Shown here piece after piece: positions 44,563 through 58,714 of a stretch of DNA of 64,000 nt; within the stretch, counting starts at the first letter, position 1, and each line of letters opens with the position of its first letter. Source of the stretch: Macrostomum hystrix (lineage: Eukaryota; Platyhelminthes; Macrostomidae). Both the position numbers and the translations under genes were made by a program. Where the stretch lies: NCBI GenBank assembly GCA_950097015.1, contig CATNEN010000034.1, positions 7,644,501-7,708,500 of the forward strand, given 5' to 3'. The notes beneath the pieces were generated by a model, which was not told where the DNA came from, ran no database searches, and was given only the letters and a program-made list of their open reading frames with translations.

Positions 44563-44886
44563 TATCCATAACCCAGTGGTTAGAGCGTCGGACTCACGAC
44601 TTAAAGGTCGGAGGTTCGATTCCTAACTTCACTCGAACAATTCGGATCCTCTATCAATAAATTTACTTGTTAAGTTCACACTGGGTAATTGGGGTATGCC
44701 CCTAAAGCAAGGCGTCCCCCCCAGTCCATGGACTGAACAATTACTACTGAACTAGTCTATAGTGGTCCTCGGCACTGAAAAGCCGTACACAGCCTTCTGA
44801 TGCGCCGCGCAATGACTGCGACTGATCGAGTTTTTGGCTGTACATCTGACCTAATCGATTCTGGTGTAAATCAAATCAATCCTGTT
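44563..44886 (+). mobile_element. SINE inside macrosatellite copy 1
   Basis: CCCAGTGGTTAGAGC and GGTTCGATTCC give box A and box B; the body (GGCGTCCCCCCCAGTCCATG) and end (GGCTGTACATCTGACC) match the SINE at 43000 with some insertions. The same element recurs every 2247 bp, beginning at 46810, 49057, 51304 and 53551. Confidence 0.9.
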
Positions 44887-45595
44887 TGGTAATAATTTGT
44901 CCATGTCAAATTCTCTCATCTCCGCAGCAGTATTGAACCAGAAATCACAGATTCATACAAGCAGCCATCGTGTTGGTGCCTTGCTTTCACTTTCACAGGA
45001 AGCTTCATCTTTATCGTCTTGAGCATCTCTTCTCGGCTTCCAACCAGAAGCCTTTGTCGGAGCTCTGCAGCCTATTGTGAATTCAAAATGGCAACTCTTG
45101 TTGTTGCTGTGTGGGACTGGGACTGGGACTCATTGCTTCATTCAATGTGCGCTAAACTCTGGAGAGCACAGGGTTGGTTGGACGCGATTGAGGTGAAAAA
45201 CTATTTTTTCTTTTCTTCTAATTGAGGAACCTGGAGCGGGAAAACCGGCTTCACCTCTCTCTCCTGCTCTTGCTGCCGGCTTATTCTTAAACTAGACTCT
45301 CGTCTCCAAGCCTTGAATCTGTTCAAATGTAAAGCCCCTTTTCAACAAAATGAGAAGACGGCTTGGTCGATGCCTGCAAAATTTACTTCGCGTATTATTG
45401 ACAGCGATTTTGCATAATGTCCTTGGCTAAAAATGCTTTGCTGATGCTTCTGCAACCTTTCTAGTTACATGGGCTAACAAATTATTCATTAAGGTCTGCT
45501 AAAAAAGACATTAGCGAGCAGAGTGAAAAAACTTTTCTTCACTGTTAGGGGAGACAGCTTGTCCAGTAAATAGTTGTTTACAATCATGCCCAAAA

Positions 45596-45675
45596 GGGGT
45601 AAGCGGTCTAAGAGTGGTCTAACGTGTTTGCCTCTCGTGCAAAGGTCCCTGAGCTCGATTCCGCGGCGAGGCCAC
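45596..45675 (+). mobile_element. Second tRNA-like segment in macrosatellite unit
   Basis: TAAGCGGTCTAAGAGTGG resembles a box A region and GAGCTCGATTCC a box B, with tRNA-like spacing. Its sequence differs from the first SINE, so it may be a decayed tRNA pseudogene or another SINE family. It recurs every 2247 bp. Confidence 0.5.
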
Positions 45676-48600
45676 ATTAGTTTGGGGCGCAGCAGCGGAG
45701 AGAAGGCTTGGAGGCTTGTCATGCAGTTTACGTTTATTGAAGGCCAACCTCCAAGGCACAGTGAGAGTGTACACTGCCTGACCACGAGAATGTGTGCCTG
45801 CGTACAGTATCTGTGTGCGTGTGTGCTCAGGAGTCAGCGTATTGTGCAGAATTGCCTCCTCGCTGGCTGCGGGTCTAGTGTCACCAAATGATGTGCCATT
45901 GCCCGCAGCCCTCTTTCACATTTTATGATTCTGAATCATTATGTCCAGATGGAATTAGTTTAATGATGTAAACAGCCGAATGAAAACATACAATTATGTT
46001 TGTCAACCGCTTCGTACAGTAAACAACATGAAAGGGACTATTAAATCTGTCATACTTTTAATTGACGTTGACAACAGAAATATTAGAATGACACTTGCAG
46101 CTCACAAACGTGTCGTTAATGAGCAATAACTGGCTATGGTTGTAGCAATTCATAATATATAGTACGCTTTCTCTCTCAGGATTGTCACAAGCATTTTGGC
46201 ACACCTGCGCTACCTCGGGGCATTAATACCGCTCGTGCATCCGAGCCAGGAAGGCAGGCGTGCGTATATACGAATTAGGATAACTACGAGCTATGTTTGT
46301 ACACATATTTTCAGTGGGAATTCAATTGTAACATTTCCTTCCAGCTCATTCCGATCTCGTCCGTCGGATTCGCTCACAAGTGGCACGCGTGCTCAGCTAG
46401 TATGCTTGTACGTTCCGATGGAGACAAAATACTTTCTGCATGGAATGTGAAGCCTCACTTTGAGGATCTGCATACCTTTCATCGCCCTGCCTACCCAGCT
46501 CACTTCAGCTTCAACACTGAATGCCAGCAGCTAACACTGAATGCCAGCAGCCGCTTCTCTCTGAACGAGATCTTGCCGCACCCACAGCTCTATTCTCTAC
46601 TCTACAGCTCCAGCTAGGGCAGTTGCGGACCCGACGGTTCGTTGACTGTCTAACAGAAGACGCTATAAGGCACTTGATCAGCCAATGCACCCGTGCTGTT
46701 TTCATTTGTGCAGAGACTGCGAGTTAGCATGCAAATTGACAAAGTACCCTTTCCTGACCTACTTAGTGACAAGCCGCGTACTGTGCACTTGCTGCATGTA
46801 CTTGTGTTGTATCCATAACCCAGTGGTTAGAGCGTCGGACTCACGACTTAAAGGTCGGAGGTTCGATTCCTAACTTCACTCGAACAATTCGGATCCTCTA
46901 TCAATAAATTTACTTGTTAAGTTCACACTGGGTAATTGGGGTATGCCCCTAAAGCAAGGCGTCCCCCCCAGTCCATGGACTGAACAATTACTACTGAACT
47001 AGTCTATAGTGGTCCTCGGCACTGAAAAGCCGTACACAGCCTTCTGATGCGCCGCGCAATGACTGCGACTGATCGAGTTTTTGGCTGTACATCTGACCTA
47101 ATCGATTCTGGTGTAAATCAAATCAATCCTGTTTGGTAATAATTTGTCCATGTCAAATTCTCTCATCTCCGCAGCAGTATTGAACCAGAAATCACAGATT
47201 CATACAAGCAGCCATCGTGTTGGTGCCTTGCTTTCACTTTCACAGGAAGCTTCATCTTTATCGTCTTGAGCATCTCTTCTCGGCTTCCAACCAGAAGCCT
47301 TTGTCGGAGCTCTGCAGCTTATTGTGAATTCAAAATGGCAACTCTTGTTGTTGCTGTGTGGGACTGGGACTGGGACTCATTGCTTCATTCAATGTGCGCT
47401 AAACTCTGGAGAGCACAGGGTTGGTTGGACGCGATTGAGGTGAAAAACTATTTTTTCTTTTCTTCTAATTGAGGAACCTGGAGCGGGAAAACCGGCTTCA
47501 CCTCTCTCTCCTGCTCTTGCTGCCGGCTTATTCTTAAACTAGACTCTCGTCTCCAAGCCTTGAATCTGTTCAAATGTAAAGCCCCTTTTCAACAAAATGA
47601 GAAGACGGCTTGGTCGATGCCTGCAAAATTTACTTCGCGTATTATTGACAGCGATTTTGCATAATGTCCTTGGCTAAAAATGCTTTGCTGATGCTTCTGC
47701 AACCTTTCTAGTTACATGGGCTAACAAATTATTCATTAAGGTCTGCTAAAAAAGACATTAGCGAGCAGAGTGAAAAAACTTTTCTTCACTGTTAGGGGAG
47801 ACAGCTTGTCCAGTAAATAGTTGTTTACAATCATGCCCAAAAGGGGTAAGCGGTCTAAGAGTGGTCTAACGTGTTTGCCTCTCGTGCAAAGGTCCCTGAG
47901 CTCGATTCCGCGGCGAGGCCACATTAGTTTGGGGCGCAGCAGCGGAGAGAAGGCTTGGAGGCTTGTCATGCAGTTTACGTTTATTGAAGGCCAACCTCCA
48001 AGGCACAGTGAGAGTGTACACTGCCTGACCACGAGAATGTGTGCCTGCGTACAGTATCTGTGTGCGTGTGTGCTCAGGAGTCAGCGTATTGTGCAGAATT
48101 GCCTCCTCGCTGGCTGCGGGTCTAGTGTCACCAAATGATGTGCCATTGCCCGCAGCCCTCTTTCACATTTTATGATTCTGAATCATTATGTCCAGATGGA
48201 ATTAGTTTAATGATGTAAACAGCCGAATGAAAACATACAATTATGTTTGTCAACCGCTTCGTACAGTAAACAACATGAAAGGGACTATTAAATCTGTCAT
48301 ACTTTTAATTGACGTTGACAACAGAAATATTAGAATGACACTTGCAGCTCACAAACGTGTCGTTAATGAGCAATAACTGGCTATGGTTGTAGCAATTCAT
48401 AATATATAGTACGCTTTCTCTCTCAGGATTGTCACAAGCATTTTGGCACACCTGCGCTACCTCGGGGCATTAATACCGCTCGTGCATCCGAGCCAGGAAG
48501 GCAGGCGTGCGTATATACGAATTAGGATAACTACGAGCTATGTTTGTACACATATTTTCAGTGGGAATTCAATTGTAACATTTCCTTCCAGCTCATTCCG

Positions 48601-51600
48601 ATCTCGTCCGTCGGATTCGCTCACAAGTGGCACGCGTGCTCAGCTAGTATGCTTGTACGTTCCGATGGAGACAAAATACTTTCTGCATGGAATGTGAAGC
48701 CTCACTTTGAGGATCTGCATACCTTTCATCGCCCTGCCTACCCAGCTCACTTCAGCTTCAACACTGAATGCCAGCAGCTAACACTGAATGCCAGCAGCCG
48801 CTTCTCTCTGAACGAGATCTTGCCGCACCCACAGCTCTATTCTCTACTCTACAGCTCCAGCTAGGGCAGTTGCGGACCCGACGGTTCGTTGACTGTCTAA
48901 CAGAAGACGCTATAAGGCACTTGATCAGCCAATGCACCCGTGCTGTTTTCATTTGTGCAGAGACTGCGAGTTAGCATGCAAATTGACAAAGTACCCTTTC
49001 CTGACCTACTTAGTGACAAGCCGCGTACTGTGCACTTGCTGCATGTACTTGTGTTGTATCCATAACCCAGTGGTTAGAGCGTCGGACTCACGACTTAAAG
49101 GTCGGAGGTTCGATTCCTAACTTCACTCGAACAATTCGGATCCTCTATCAATAAATTTACTTGTTAAGTTCACACTGGGTAATTGGGGTATGCCCCTAAA
49201 GCAAGGCGTCCCCCCCAGTCCATGGACTGAACAATTACTACTGAACTAGTCTATAGTGGTCCTCGGCACTGAAAAGCCGTACACAGCCTTCTGATGCGCC
49301 GCGCAATGACTGCGACTGATCGAGTTTTTGGCTGTACATCTGACCTAATCGATTCTGGTGTAAATCAAATCAATCCTGTTTGGTAATAATTTGTCCATGT
49401 CAAATTCTCTCATCTCCGCAGCAGTATTGAACCAGAAATCACAGATTCATACAAGCAGCCATCGTGTTGGTGCCTTGCTTTCACTTTCACAGGAAGCTTC
49501 ATCTTTATCGTCTTGAGCATCTCTTCTCGGCTTCCAACCAGAAGCCTTTGTCGGAGCTCTGCAGCTTATTGTGAATTCAAAATGGCAACTCTTGTTGTTG
49601 CTGTGTGGGACTGGGACTGGGACTCATTGCTTCATTCAATGTGCGCTAAACTCTGGAGAGCACAGGGTTGGTTGGACGCGATTGAGGTGAAAAACTATTT
49701 TTTCTTTTCTTCTAATTGAGGAACCTGGAGCGGGAAAACCGGCTTCACCTCTCTCTCCTGCTCTTGCTGCCGGCTTATTCTTAAACTAGACTCTCGTCTC
49801 CAAGCCTTGAATCTGTTCAAATGTAAAGCCCCTTTTCAACAAAATGAGAAGACGGCTTGGTCGATGCCTGCAAAATTTACTTCGCGTATTATTGACAGCG
49901 ATTTTGCATAATGTCCTTGGCTAAAAATGCTTTGCTGATGCTTCTGCAACCTTTCTAGTTACATGGGCTAACAAATTATTCATTAAGGTCTGCTAAAAAA
50001 GACATTAGCGAGCAGAGTGAAAAAACTTTTCTTCACTGTTAGGGGAGACAGCTTGTCCAGTAAATAGTTGTTTACAATCATGCCCAAAAGGGGTAAGCGG
50101 TCTAAGAGTGGTCTAACGTGTTTGCCTCTCGTGCAAAGGTCCCTGAGCTCGATTCCGCGGCGAGGCCACATTAGTTTGGGGCGCAGCAGCGGAGAGAAGG
50201 CTTGGAGGCTTGTCATGCAGTTTACGTTTATTGAAGGCCAACCTCCAAGGCACAGTGAGAGTGTACACTGCCTGACCACGAGAATGTGTGCCTGCGTACA
50301 GTATCTGTGTGCGTGTGTGCTCAGGAGTCAGCGTATTGTGCAGAATTGCCTCCTCGCTGGCTGCGGGTCTAGTGTCACCAAATGATGTGCCATTGCCCGC
50401 AGCCCTCTTTCACATTTTATGATTCTGAATCATTATGTCCAGATGGAATTAGTTTAATGATGTAAACAGCCGAATGAAAACATACAATTATGTTTGTCAA
50501 CCGCTTCGTACAGTAAACAACATGAAAGGGACTATTAAATCTGTCATACTTTTAATTGACGTTGACAACAGAAATATTAGAATGACACTTGCAGCTCACA
50601 AACGTGTCGTTAATGAGCAATAACTGGCTATGGTTGTAGCAATTCATAATATATAGTACGCTTTCTCTCTCAGGATTGTCACAAGCATTTTGGCACACCT
50701 GCGCTACCTCGGGGCATTAATACCGCTCGTGCATCCGAGCCAGGAAGGCAGGCGTGCGTATATACGAATTAGGATAACTACGAGCTATGTTTGTACACAT
50801 ATTTTCAGTGGGAATTCAATTGTAACATTTCCTTCCAGCTCATTCCGATCTCGTCCGTCGGATTCGCTCACAAGTGGCACGCGTGCTCAGCTAGTATGCT
50901 TGTACGTTCCGATGGAGACAAAATACTTTCTGCATGGAATGTGAAGCCTCACTTTGAGGATCTGCATACCTTTCATCGCCCTGCCTACCCAGCTCACTTC
51001 AGCTTCAACACTGAATGCCAGCAGCTAACACTGAATGCCAGCAGCCGCTTCTCTCTGAACGAGATCTTGCCGCACCCACAGCTCTATTCTCTACTCTACA
51101 GCTCCAGCTAGGGCAGTTGCGGACCCGACGGTTCGTTGACTGTCTAACAGAAGACGCTATAAGGCACTTGATCAGCCAATGCACCCGTGCTGTTTTCATT
51201 TGTGCAGAGACTGCGAGTTAGCATGCAAATTGACAAAGTACCCTTTCCTGACCTACTTAGTGACAAGCCGCGTACTGTGCACTTGCTGCATGTACTTGTG
51301 TTGTATCCATAACCCAGTGGTTAGAGCGTCGGACTCACGACTTAAAGGTCGGAGGTTCGATTCCTAACTTCACTCGAACAATTCGGATCCTCTATCAATA
51401 AATTTACTTGTTAAGTTCACACTGGGTAATTGGGGTATGCCCCTAAAGCAAGGCGTCCCCCCCAGTCCATGGACTGAACAATTACTACTGAACTAGTCTA
51501 TAGTGGTCCTCGGCACTGAAAAGCCGTACACAGCCTTCTGATGCGCCGCGCAATGACTGCGACTGATCGAGTTTTTGGCTGTACATCTGACCTAATCGAT

Positions 51601-54600
51601 TCTGGTGTAAATCAAATCAATCCTGTTTGGTAATAATTTGTCCATGTCAAATTCTCTCATCTCCGCAGCAGTATTGAACCAGAAATCACAGATTCATACA
51701 AGCAGCCATCGTGTTGGTGCCTTGCTTTCACTTTCACAGGAAGCTTCATCTTTATCGTCTTGAGCATCTCTTCTCGGCTTCCAACCAGAAGCCTTTGTCG
51801 GAGCTCTGCAGCCTATTGTGAATTCAAAATGGCAACTCTTGTTGTTGCTGTGTGGGACTGGGACTGGGACTCATTGCTTCATTCAATGTGCGCTAAACTC
51901 TGGAGAGCACAGGGTTGGTTGGACGCGATTGAGGTGAAAAACTATTTTTTCTTTTCTTCTAATTGAGGAACCTGGAGCGGGAAAACCGGCTTCACCTCTC
52001 TCTCCTGCTCTTGCTGCCGGCTTATTCTTAAACTAGACTCTCGTCTCCAAGCCTTGAATCTGTTCAAATGTAAAGCCCCTTTTCAACAAAATGAGAAGAC
52101 GGCTTGGTCGATGCCTGCAAAATTTACTTCGCGTATTATTGACAGCGATTTTGCATAATGTCCTTGGCTAAAAATGCTTTGCTGATGCTTCTGCAACCTT
52201 TCTAGTTACATGGGCTAACAAATTATTCATTAAGGTCTGCTAAAAAAGACATTAGCGAGCAGAGTGAAAAAACTTTTCTTCACTGTTAGGGGAGACAGCT
52301 TGTCCAGTAAATAGTTGTTTACAATCATGCCCAAAAGGGGTAAGCGGTCTAAGAGTGGTCTAACGTGTTTGCCTCTCGTGCAAAGGTCCCTGAGCTCGAT
52401 TCCGCGGCGAGGCCACATTAGTTTGGGGCGCAGCAGCGGAGAGAAGGCTTGGAGGCTTGTCATGCAGTTTACGTTTATTGAAGGCCAACCTCCAAGGCAC
52501 AGTGAGAGTGTACACTGCCTGACCACGAGAATGTGTGCCTGCGTACAGTATCTGTGTGCGTGTGTGCTCAGGAGTCAGCGTATTGTGCAGAATTGCCTCC
52601 TCGCTGGCTGCGGGTCTAGTGTCACCAAATGATGTGCCATTGCCCGCAGCCCTCTTTCACATTTTATGATTCTGAATCATTATGTCCAGATGGAATTAGT
52701 TTAATGATGTAAACAGCCGAATGAAAACATACAATTATGTTTGTCAACCGCTTCGTACAGTAAACAACATGAAAGGGACTATTAAATCTGTCATACTTTT
52801 AATTGACGTTGACAACAGAAATATTAGAATGACACTTGCAGCTCACAAACGTGTCGTTAATGAGCAATAACTGGCTATGGTTGTAGCAATTCATAATATA
52901 TAGTACGCTTTCTCTCTCAGGATTGTCACAAGCATTTTGGCACACCTGCGCTACCTCGGGGCATTAATACCGCTCGTGCATCCGAGCCAGGAAGGCAGGC
53001 GTGCGTATATACGAATTAGGATAACTACGAGCTATGTTTGTACACATATTTTCAGTGGGAATTCAATTGTAACATTTCCTTCCAGCTCATTCCGATCTCG
53101 TCCGTCGGATTCGCTCACAAGTGGCACGCGTGCTCAGCTAGTATGCTTGTACGTTCCGATGGAGACAAAATACTTTCTGCATGGAATGTGAAGCCTCACT
53201 TTGAGGATCTGCATACCTTTCATCGCCCTGCCTACCCAGCTCACTTCAGCTTCAACACTGAATGCCAGCAGCTAACACTGAATGCCAGCAGCCGCTTCTC
53301 TCTGAACGAGATCTTGCCGCACCCACAGCTCTATTCTCTACTCTACAGCTCCAGCTAGGGCAGTTGCGGACCCGACGGTTCGTTGACTGTCTAACAGAAG
53401 ACGCTATAAGGCACTTGATCAGCCAATGCACCCGTGCTGTTTTCATTTGTGCAGAGACTGCGAGTTAGCATGCAAATTGACAAAGTACCCTTTCCTGACC
53501 TACTTAGTGACAAGCCGCGTACTGTGCACTTGCTGCATGTACTTGTGTTGTATCCATAACCCAGTGGTTAGAGCGTCGGACTCACGACTTAAAGGTCGGA
53601 GGTTCGATTCCTAACTTCACTCGAACAATTCGGATCCTCTATCAATAAATTTACTTGTTAAGTTCACACTGGGTAATTGGGGTATGCCCCTAAAGCAAGG
53701 CGTCCCCCCCAGTCCATGGACTGAACAATTACTACTGAACTAGTCTATAGTGGTCCTCGGCACTGAAAAGCCGTACACAGCCTTCTGATGCGCCGCGCAA
53801 TGACTGCGACTGATCGAGTTTTTGGCTGTACATCTGACCTAATCGATTCTGGTGTAAATCAAATCAATCCTGTTTGGTAATAATTTGTCCATGTCAAATT
53901 CTCTCATCTCCGCAGCAGTATTGAACCAGAAATCACAGATTCATACAAGCAGCCATCGTGTTGGTGCCTTGCTTTCACTTTCACAGGAAGCTTCATCTTT
54001 ATCGTCTTGAGCATCTCTTCTCGGCTTCCAACCAGAAGCCTTTGTCGGAGCTCTGCAGCCTATTGTGAATTCAAAATGGCAACTCTTGTTGTTGCTGTGT
54101 GGGACTGGGACTGGGACTCATTGCTTCATTCAATGTGCGCTAAACTCTGGAGAGCACAGGGTTGGTTGGACGCGATTGAGGTGAAAAACTATTTTTTCTT
54201 TTCTTCTAATTGAGGAACCTGGAGCGGGAAAACCGGCTTCACCTCTCTCTCCTGCTCTTGCTGCCGGCTTATTCTTAAACTAGACTCTCGTCTCCAAGCC
54301 TTGAATCTGTTCAAATGTAAAGCCCCTTTTCAACAAAATGAGAAGACGGCTTGGTCGATGCCTGCAAAATTTACTTCGCGTATTATTGACAGCGATTTTG
54401 CATAATGTCCTTGGCTAAAAATGCTTTGCTGATGCTTCTGCAACCTTTCTAGTTACATGGGCTAACAAATTATTCATTAAGGTCTGCTAAAAAAGACATT
54501 AGCGAGCAGAGTGAAAAAACTTTTCTTCACTGTTAGGGGAGACAGCTTGTCCAGTAAATAGTTGTTTACAATCATGCCCAAAAGGGGTAAGCGGTCTAAG

Positions 54601-55500
54601 AGTGGTCTAACGTGTTTGCCTCTCGTGCAAAGGTCCCTGAGCTCGATTCCGCGGCGAGGCCACATTAGTTTGGGGCGCAGCAGCGGAGAGAAGGCTTGGA
54701 GGCTTGTCATGCAGTTTACGTTTATTGAAGGCCAACCTCCAAGGCACAGTGAGAGTGTACACTGCCTGACCACGAGAATGTGTGCCTGCGTACAGTATCT
54801 GTGTGCGTGTGTGCTCAGGAGTCAGCGTATTGTGCAGAATTGCCTCCTCGCTGGCTGCGGGTCTAGTGTCACCAAATGATGTGCCATTGCCCGCAGCCCT
54901 CTTTCACATTTTATGATTCTGAATCATTATGTCCAGATGGAATTAGTTTAATGATGTAAACAGCCGAATGAAAACATACAATTATGTTTGTCAACCGCTT
55001 CGTACAGTAAACAACAAGAAAGGGACTATTAAATCTGTCATACTTTTAATTGACGTTGACAACAGAAATATTAGAATGACACTTGCAGCTCACAAACGTG
55101 TCGTTAATGAGCAATAACTGGCTATGGTTGTAGCAATTCATAATATATAGTACGCTTTCTCTCTCAGGATTGTCACAAGCATTTTGGCACACCTGCGCTA
55201 CCTCGGGGCATTAATACCGCTCGTGCATCCGAGCCAGGAAGGCAGGCGTGCGTATATACGAATTAGGATAACTACGAGCTATGTTTGTACACATATTTTC
55301 AGTGGGAATTCAATTGTAACATTTCCTTCCAGCTCATTCCGATCTCGTCCGTCGGATTCGCTCACAAGTGGCACGCGTGCTCAGCTAGTATGCTTGTACG
55401 TTCCGATGGAGACAAAATACTTTCTGCATGGAATGTGAAGCCTCACTTTGAGGATCTGCATACCTTTCATCGCCCTGCCTACCCAGCTCACTTCAGCTTC

Positions 55501-56455
55501 CCAAAGCTGTCTCTCTCTCTCTCTATCCCAATCTCTCCGTGGAAGATAGACCTTTAAGAAGGAGGGCCATTTTCCACTTAAGAAGACCGGGAGCTGGCAG
55601 TCAAGCAAGGCAGAAAAAACAAGAGGATGATGATGCTGCTGCTTGGGCTGAATCTCGTGGCATCCGTCTCATAGATCTTATTGCAGAGGTTACAGAAAGC
55701 AGTTGCGTGCAGAAATTTTCATTTCATTCTCCAAGCCCTCTCCAAGTCGCCCGATCAGTCCTGAAAAAATGGCAAAAGCAGCGGAGTTAAGAAGGCCAAC
55801 AATAAAGGACTCCGCAGGCCCTGATCGCTTCTGGCTGGAGTCTGCTTGCATTTTCAGAGCTCGCAATTAGAGTTCAACTCGTAGCCTGCTTAGTCAACCG
55901 AGATGAGCTTGCATAGAATAGTAACTTTGAAAAGTCGAATCAACCGCGGCATGCATTTTTTAAGTCTCTTCATACTCAAGTACGGGTCTTTCATCTAATA
56001 TATTCCTGTCATAGGGTGCTATTGGAATGGATTAGAAATGACAATAAGAGTTGAGAATATATAGCTCTGAGCATTCACAATCCTTGAATTGCGGGATTGG
56101 GCATGCTATTATAGGAGCATCAGAACAATGAGCGTCTATTCCCAATACAGCTATTGCCGCCAGCGTTCCACCAAAAACTCCCAACCTTCTGTCAATCTGA
56201 ATAATTGGTATTGCCTTACCATTCCTAGACACTCCCTATTATCCCTCCCCAATCGAATGGGCGCATTGTAGTTTCCCGTACTTAGACAATTGGACTGAAA
56301 TGATTCTGCATCGCCAAACAAAATGCTAGCGAACCCATTCTAAGTACTGCTGTACTGTTAGCTCGGGTTGTCGCAACTGAAAAAAAATTTTAATCGTACT
56401 CCAGTGCGCCTGTGATTCACAAGTGCGCTAGTTCCCATCATTTTCCTAAGATTCT
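55501..56455. other. Unique DNA after the macrosatellite, no proven gene
   Basis: A (TC)n run at about 55509-55523 marks the edge. An 83-codon plus frame (55539-55790, starting ATG) contains RGIRLIDLIAEVTESS but no family I recognise. The remainder is AT-rich without features. Confidence 0.4.
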
Positions 56456-57378
56456 TTGGACGTTTCCCATATTTGTCATTTGGTTGTTTCCCATCATGGT
56501 CCTTCGATTCTTTGGTTGTTTCCCATCATGTTCCTAAGATTCTCTGGCAGTTTCCCATCATGGTCCTTCGATTCTTTGGTTGTTTCCCATCATGTTCCTA
56601 AGATTCTCTGGCTGTTTCCCATCATGGTCCTTTGATTCTCTGGTTGTTTCCCATCATGGTCCTTCGAATCTTTGGTTGTTTCCCATCATGGTCCTTCATT
56701 TCTCTGGTTGTTTCCCATCATGGTCCTTTAATTCTTTGGTTGTTTCCCATCATGGTCCTTTAATTCTTTGGTTGTTTCCCATCATGTTCCTAAGATTCTC
56801 TGGCTGTTTCCCATCATGGTCCTTCGATTCTCTGGTTGTTTCCCATCATGGTCCTTCGATTCTCTGGTTGTTTCCCATCATGGTCCTTCGATTCTCTGGT
56901 TGTTTCCCATCATGGTCCTTCGATTCTCTGGTTGTTTCCCTTCATGGTCCTTCGAATCTTTGGTTGTTTCCCATCATGGTCCTTCATTTCTCTGGTTGTT
57001 TCCCATCATGGTCCTTTAATTCTTTGGCCGTTTCCCATCATGGTCCTTTAATTCTTTGGTTGTTTCCCATCATGGTCATTTAATTCTTTGGTTGTTTCCC
57101 ATCATGTTCCTAAGATTCTCTGGCTGTTTCCCATCATGGTCCTTCGATTCTCTGGTTGTTTCCCATCATGGTCCTTCGATTCTCTGGTTGTTTCCCATCA
57201 TGGTCCTTCGATTCTCTGGTTGTTTCCCATCATGGTCCTTCGATTCTCTGGTTGTTTCCCTTCATGGTCCTTCGAATCTTTGGTTGTTTCCCATCATGGT
57301 CCTTCATTTCTCTGGTTGTTTCCCATCATGTTCCTAAGATTCTCTGGTTGTTTCCCATCACGGTCCTTCGATTCTTTG
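56456..57378. repeat. 32-bp minisatellite array
   Basis: About 28 units of 32 bp, cores GGTTGTTTCCCATCATGGTC and CTTCGATTCTCT. Variants GTTCCTAAG, TTTAATTC, TTCATTTC recur in the same order 320 bp (10 units) apart (blocks at about 56785 and 57105), so a higher-order duplication is present. Confidence 0.96.
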
Positions 57379-57851
57379 GTTGGTTCTGAACATCAGAAGC
57401 ATTAAGAAATTTACTGCGGTTAACTGAGTAAACTCACTAAAACATCGCTTTAGCCTCCATAACATTTTTGGAGACGTGACATTGGCTAGTCTACAAGAAC
57501 CAATCAGCGGGCGTAAAAGATTCCTAAGCATTATCTTCCCGCGTGTCTCTCCCTTTTCTCAGTCCATTAATCCAGAGCCCCAGCACTGAAATCGTCAATG
57601 TAAAATACCCACAGCGGCAGCAGCAGCAGCGGCAGCAGCAGCGTTCACACGTACAAGTCAGAGACGTAAATTCACAGTCGAACAGACAAGACTAGCCATC
57701 CAGATTCCCACTCTGAGGTCAAGCTAAACATCATCGTGTGAGACGGCTCATATACTCAGGAAGCACGGTAAATTGGGGATAGGTGCGAATTCAATGTCAG
57801 CTACGAAATAAAAGTACATAACTTTGAAGAAGGTTCAACCGCTGCGAAGCC
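57379..57851 (+). promoter_or_regulatory. Upstream region of the 7TM receptor gene
   Basis: Contains two CCAAT-box-like motifs in opposite orientation (ATTGGCT at 57481, CCAATCA at 57500) and a GC-rich CAG/CGG triplet run at about 57612-57643. No TATA box at a fixed distance was identified, so the promoter assignment rests mostly on position. Confidence 0.3.
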
Positions 57852-58714
57852 ATGATGCAGAAGCAGGGCAGCAGAGAGACGGCCACAAGGATGGCTCTGC
57901 GCGCTTTGACGCCACTTCTGCGGTGCCACCAGCCATTGGACAGCGACGACTCTCGCCAGCTGCTGGCTTCCGTGGACGAAGGCGTCAATTGCCACGGCCT
58001 GCCCACCTCGTCGCTGTGGTTCGGCGCCGAAGGCGGAGACTCGGCCGCGATTGTATTCGTGCTGCTGGCGCTCGTGCTGCTCGCGTCGTTGCTGCTCAAC
58101 GGCATGGTCCTGTGGCTGCTTCACGTCGGGCGGATTCGCCTAACCGACATTGGCGTGATCGGCATCTGCGCCAATGCCATCTCTGACATGGCGCTGGCGT
58201 TAATTTACCTGGGTAGCGACTACCTGGCACCGTTGCTGCCCGGCTCAACTGAGGCGGCGTCATCCGCCAGCGGCAACAGTCCGCTGGGCATTGTTGAGGC
58301 CCTGTGGCCCGCTCTGCAGTGTCGATTTCGCATGTACATTGGCCAGTCCTGCCTGAGCATGAACGCCCTGATGCTGACCGGCTTGGCCAGGTTCGCTGAC
58401 CGCCGGGCATGCGAGCGCCTCATCGGTTCTGCACCCTGCGGCATCTTCATGTTCCCCAGCCTGCTGGCTTTCCTGGCCCTGGGCGCTAACATCTGGTTCT
58501 TGGTGCTCAGCGAATGCCGCATGATGGCCTTCAGCTACACCAGTAGACTGGTTGCGGACCTGCCTGTTCTGCTCACCGATCAGGCCTCCATTGGCTGGAT
58601 CCTGTTCGGCTTGTCCGCGGTTACGCAACTGCTACCGCTATGTCTGGCAGCCTATTTCCTCTGGCGCAATCGGCCGAACAGGCAGCAGCAGCAGCAGCAG
58701 CAGTCTCAATCTAT
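57852..58714 (+). CDS. 7TM receptor exon 1 (TM1-TM5)
   Basis: Donor TCTAT followed by GTGAGT at 58715; without splicing the frame stops at TGA two codons later. Ends in a seven-Gln CAG tract. 863 nt, phase 2. Confidence 0.77.

Larger units (their letters stand above)
44304..55500. repeat. 2247-bp macrosatellite, five tandem copies
   Basis: Units at 44304-46550, 46551-48797, 48798-51044, 51045-53291 and 53292-55500 (the last ends about 40 bp early). They are almost identical. Differences seen: position 45072 and its equivalents is C, T, T, C, C in copies 1 to 5, and copy 5 has A at 55017 where the others have T. Each unit holds a full SINE, a second tRNA-like segment and two copies of the 20-bp minisatellite at its border. 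The repeated open frames (64 to 106 codons) overlap SINE sequence on both strands and are not convincing genes. Confidence 0.98.

Noticed and set aside
45489..45785. 98-codon minus-strand gene repeated in each macrosatellite unit
   Set aside because: It overlaps the antisense of a tRNA-like segment. Its conservation among copies reflects recent duplication, not selection.
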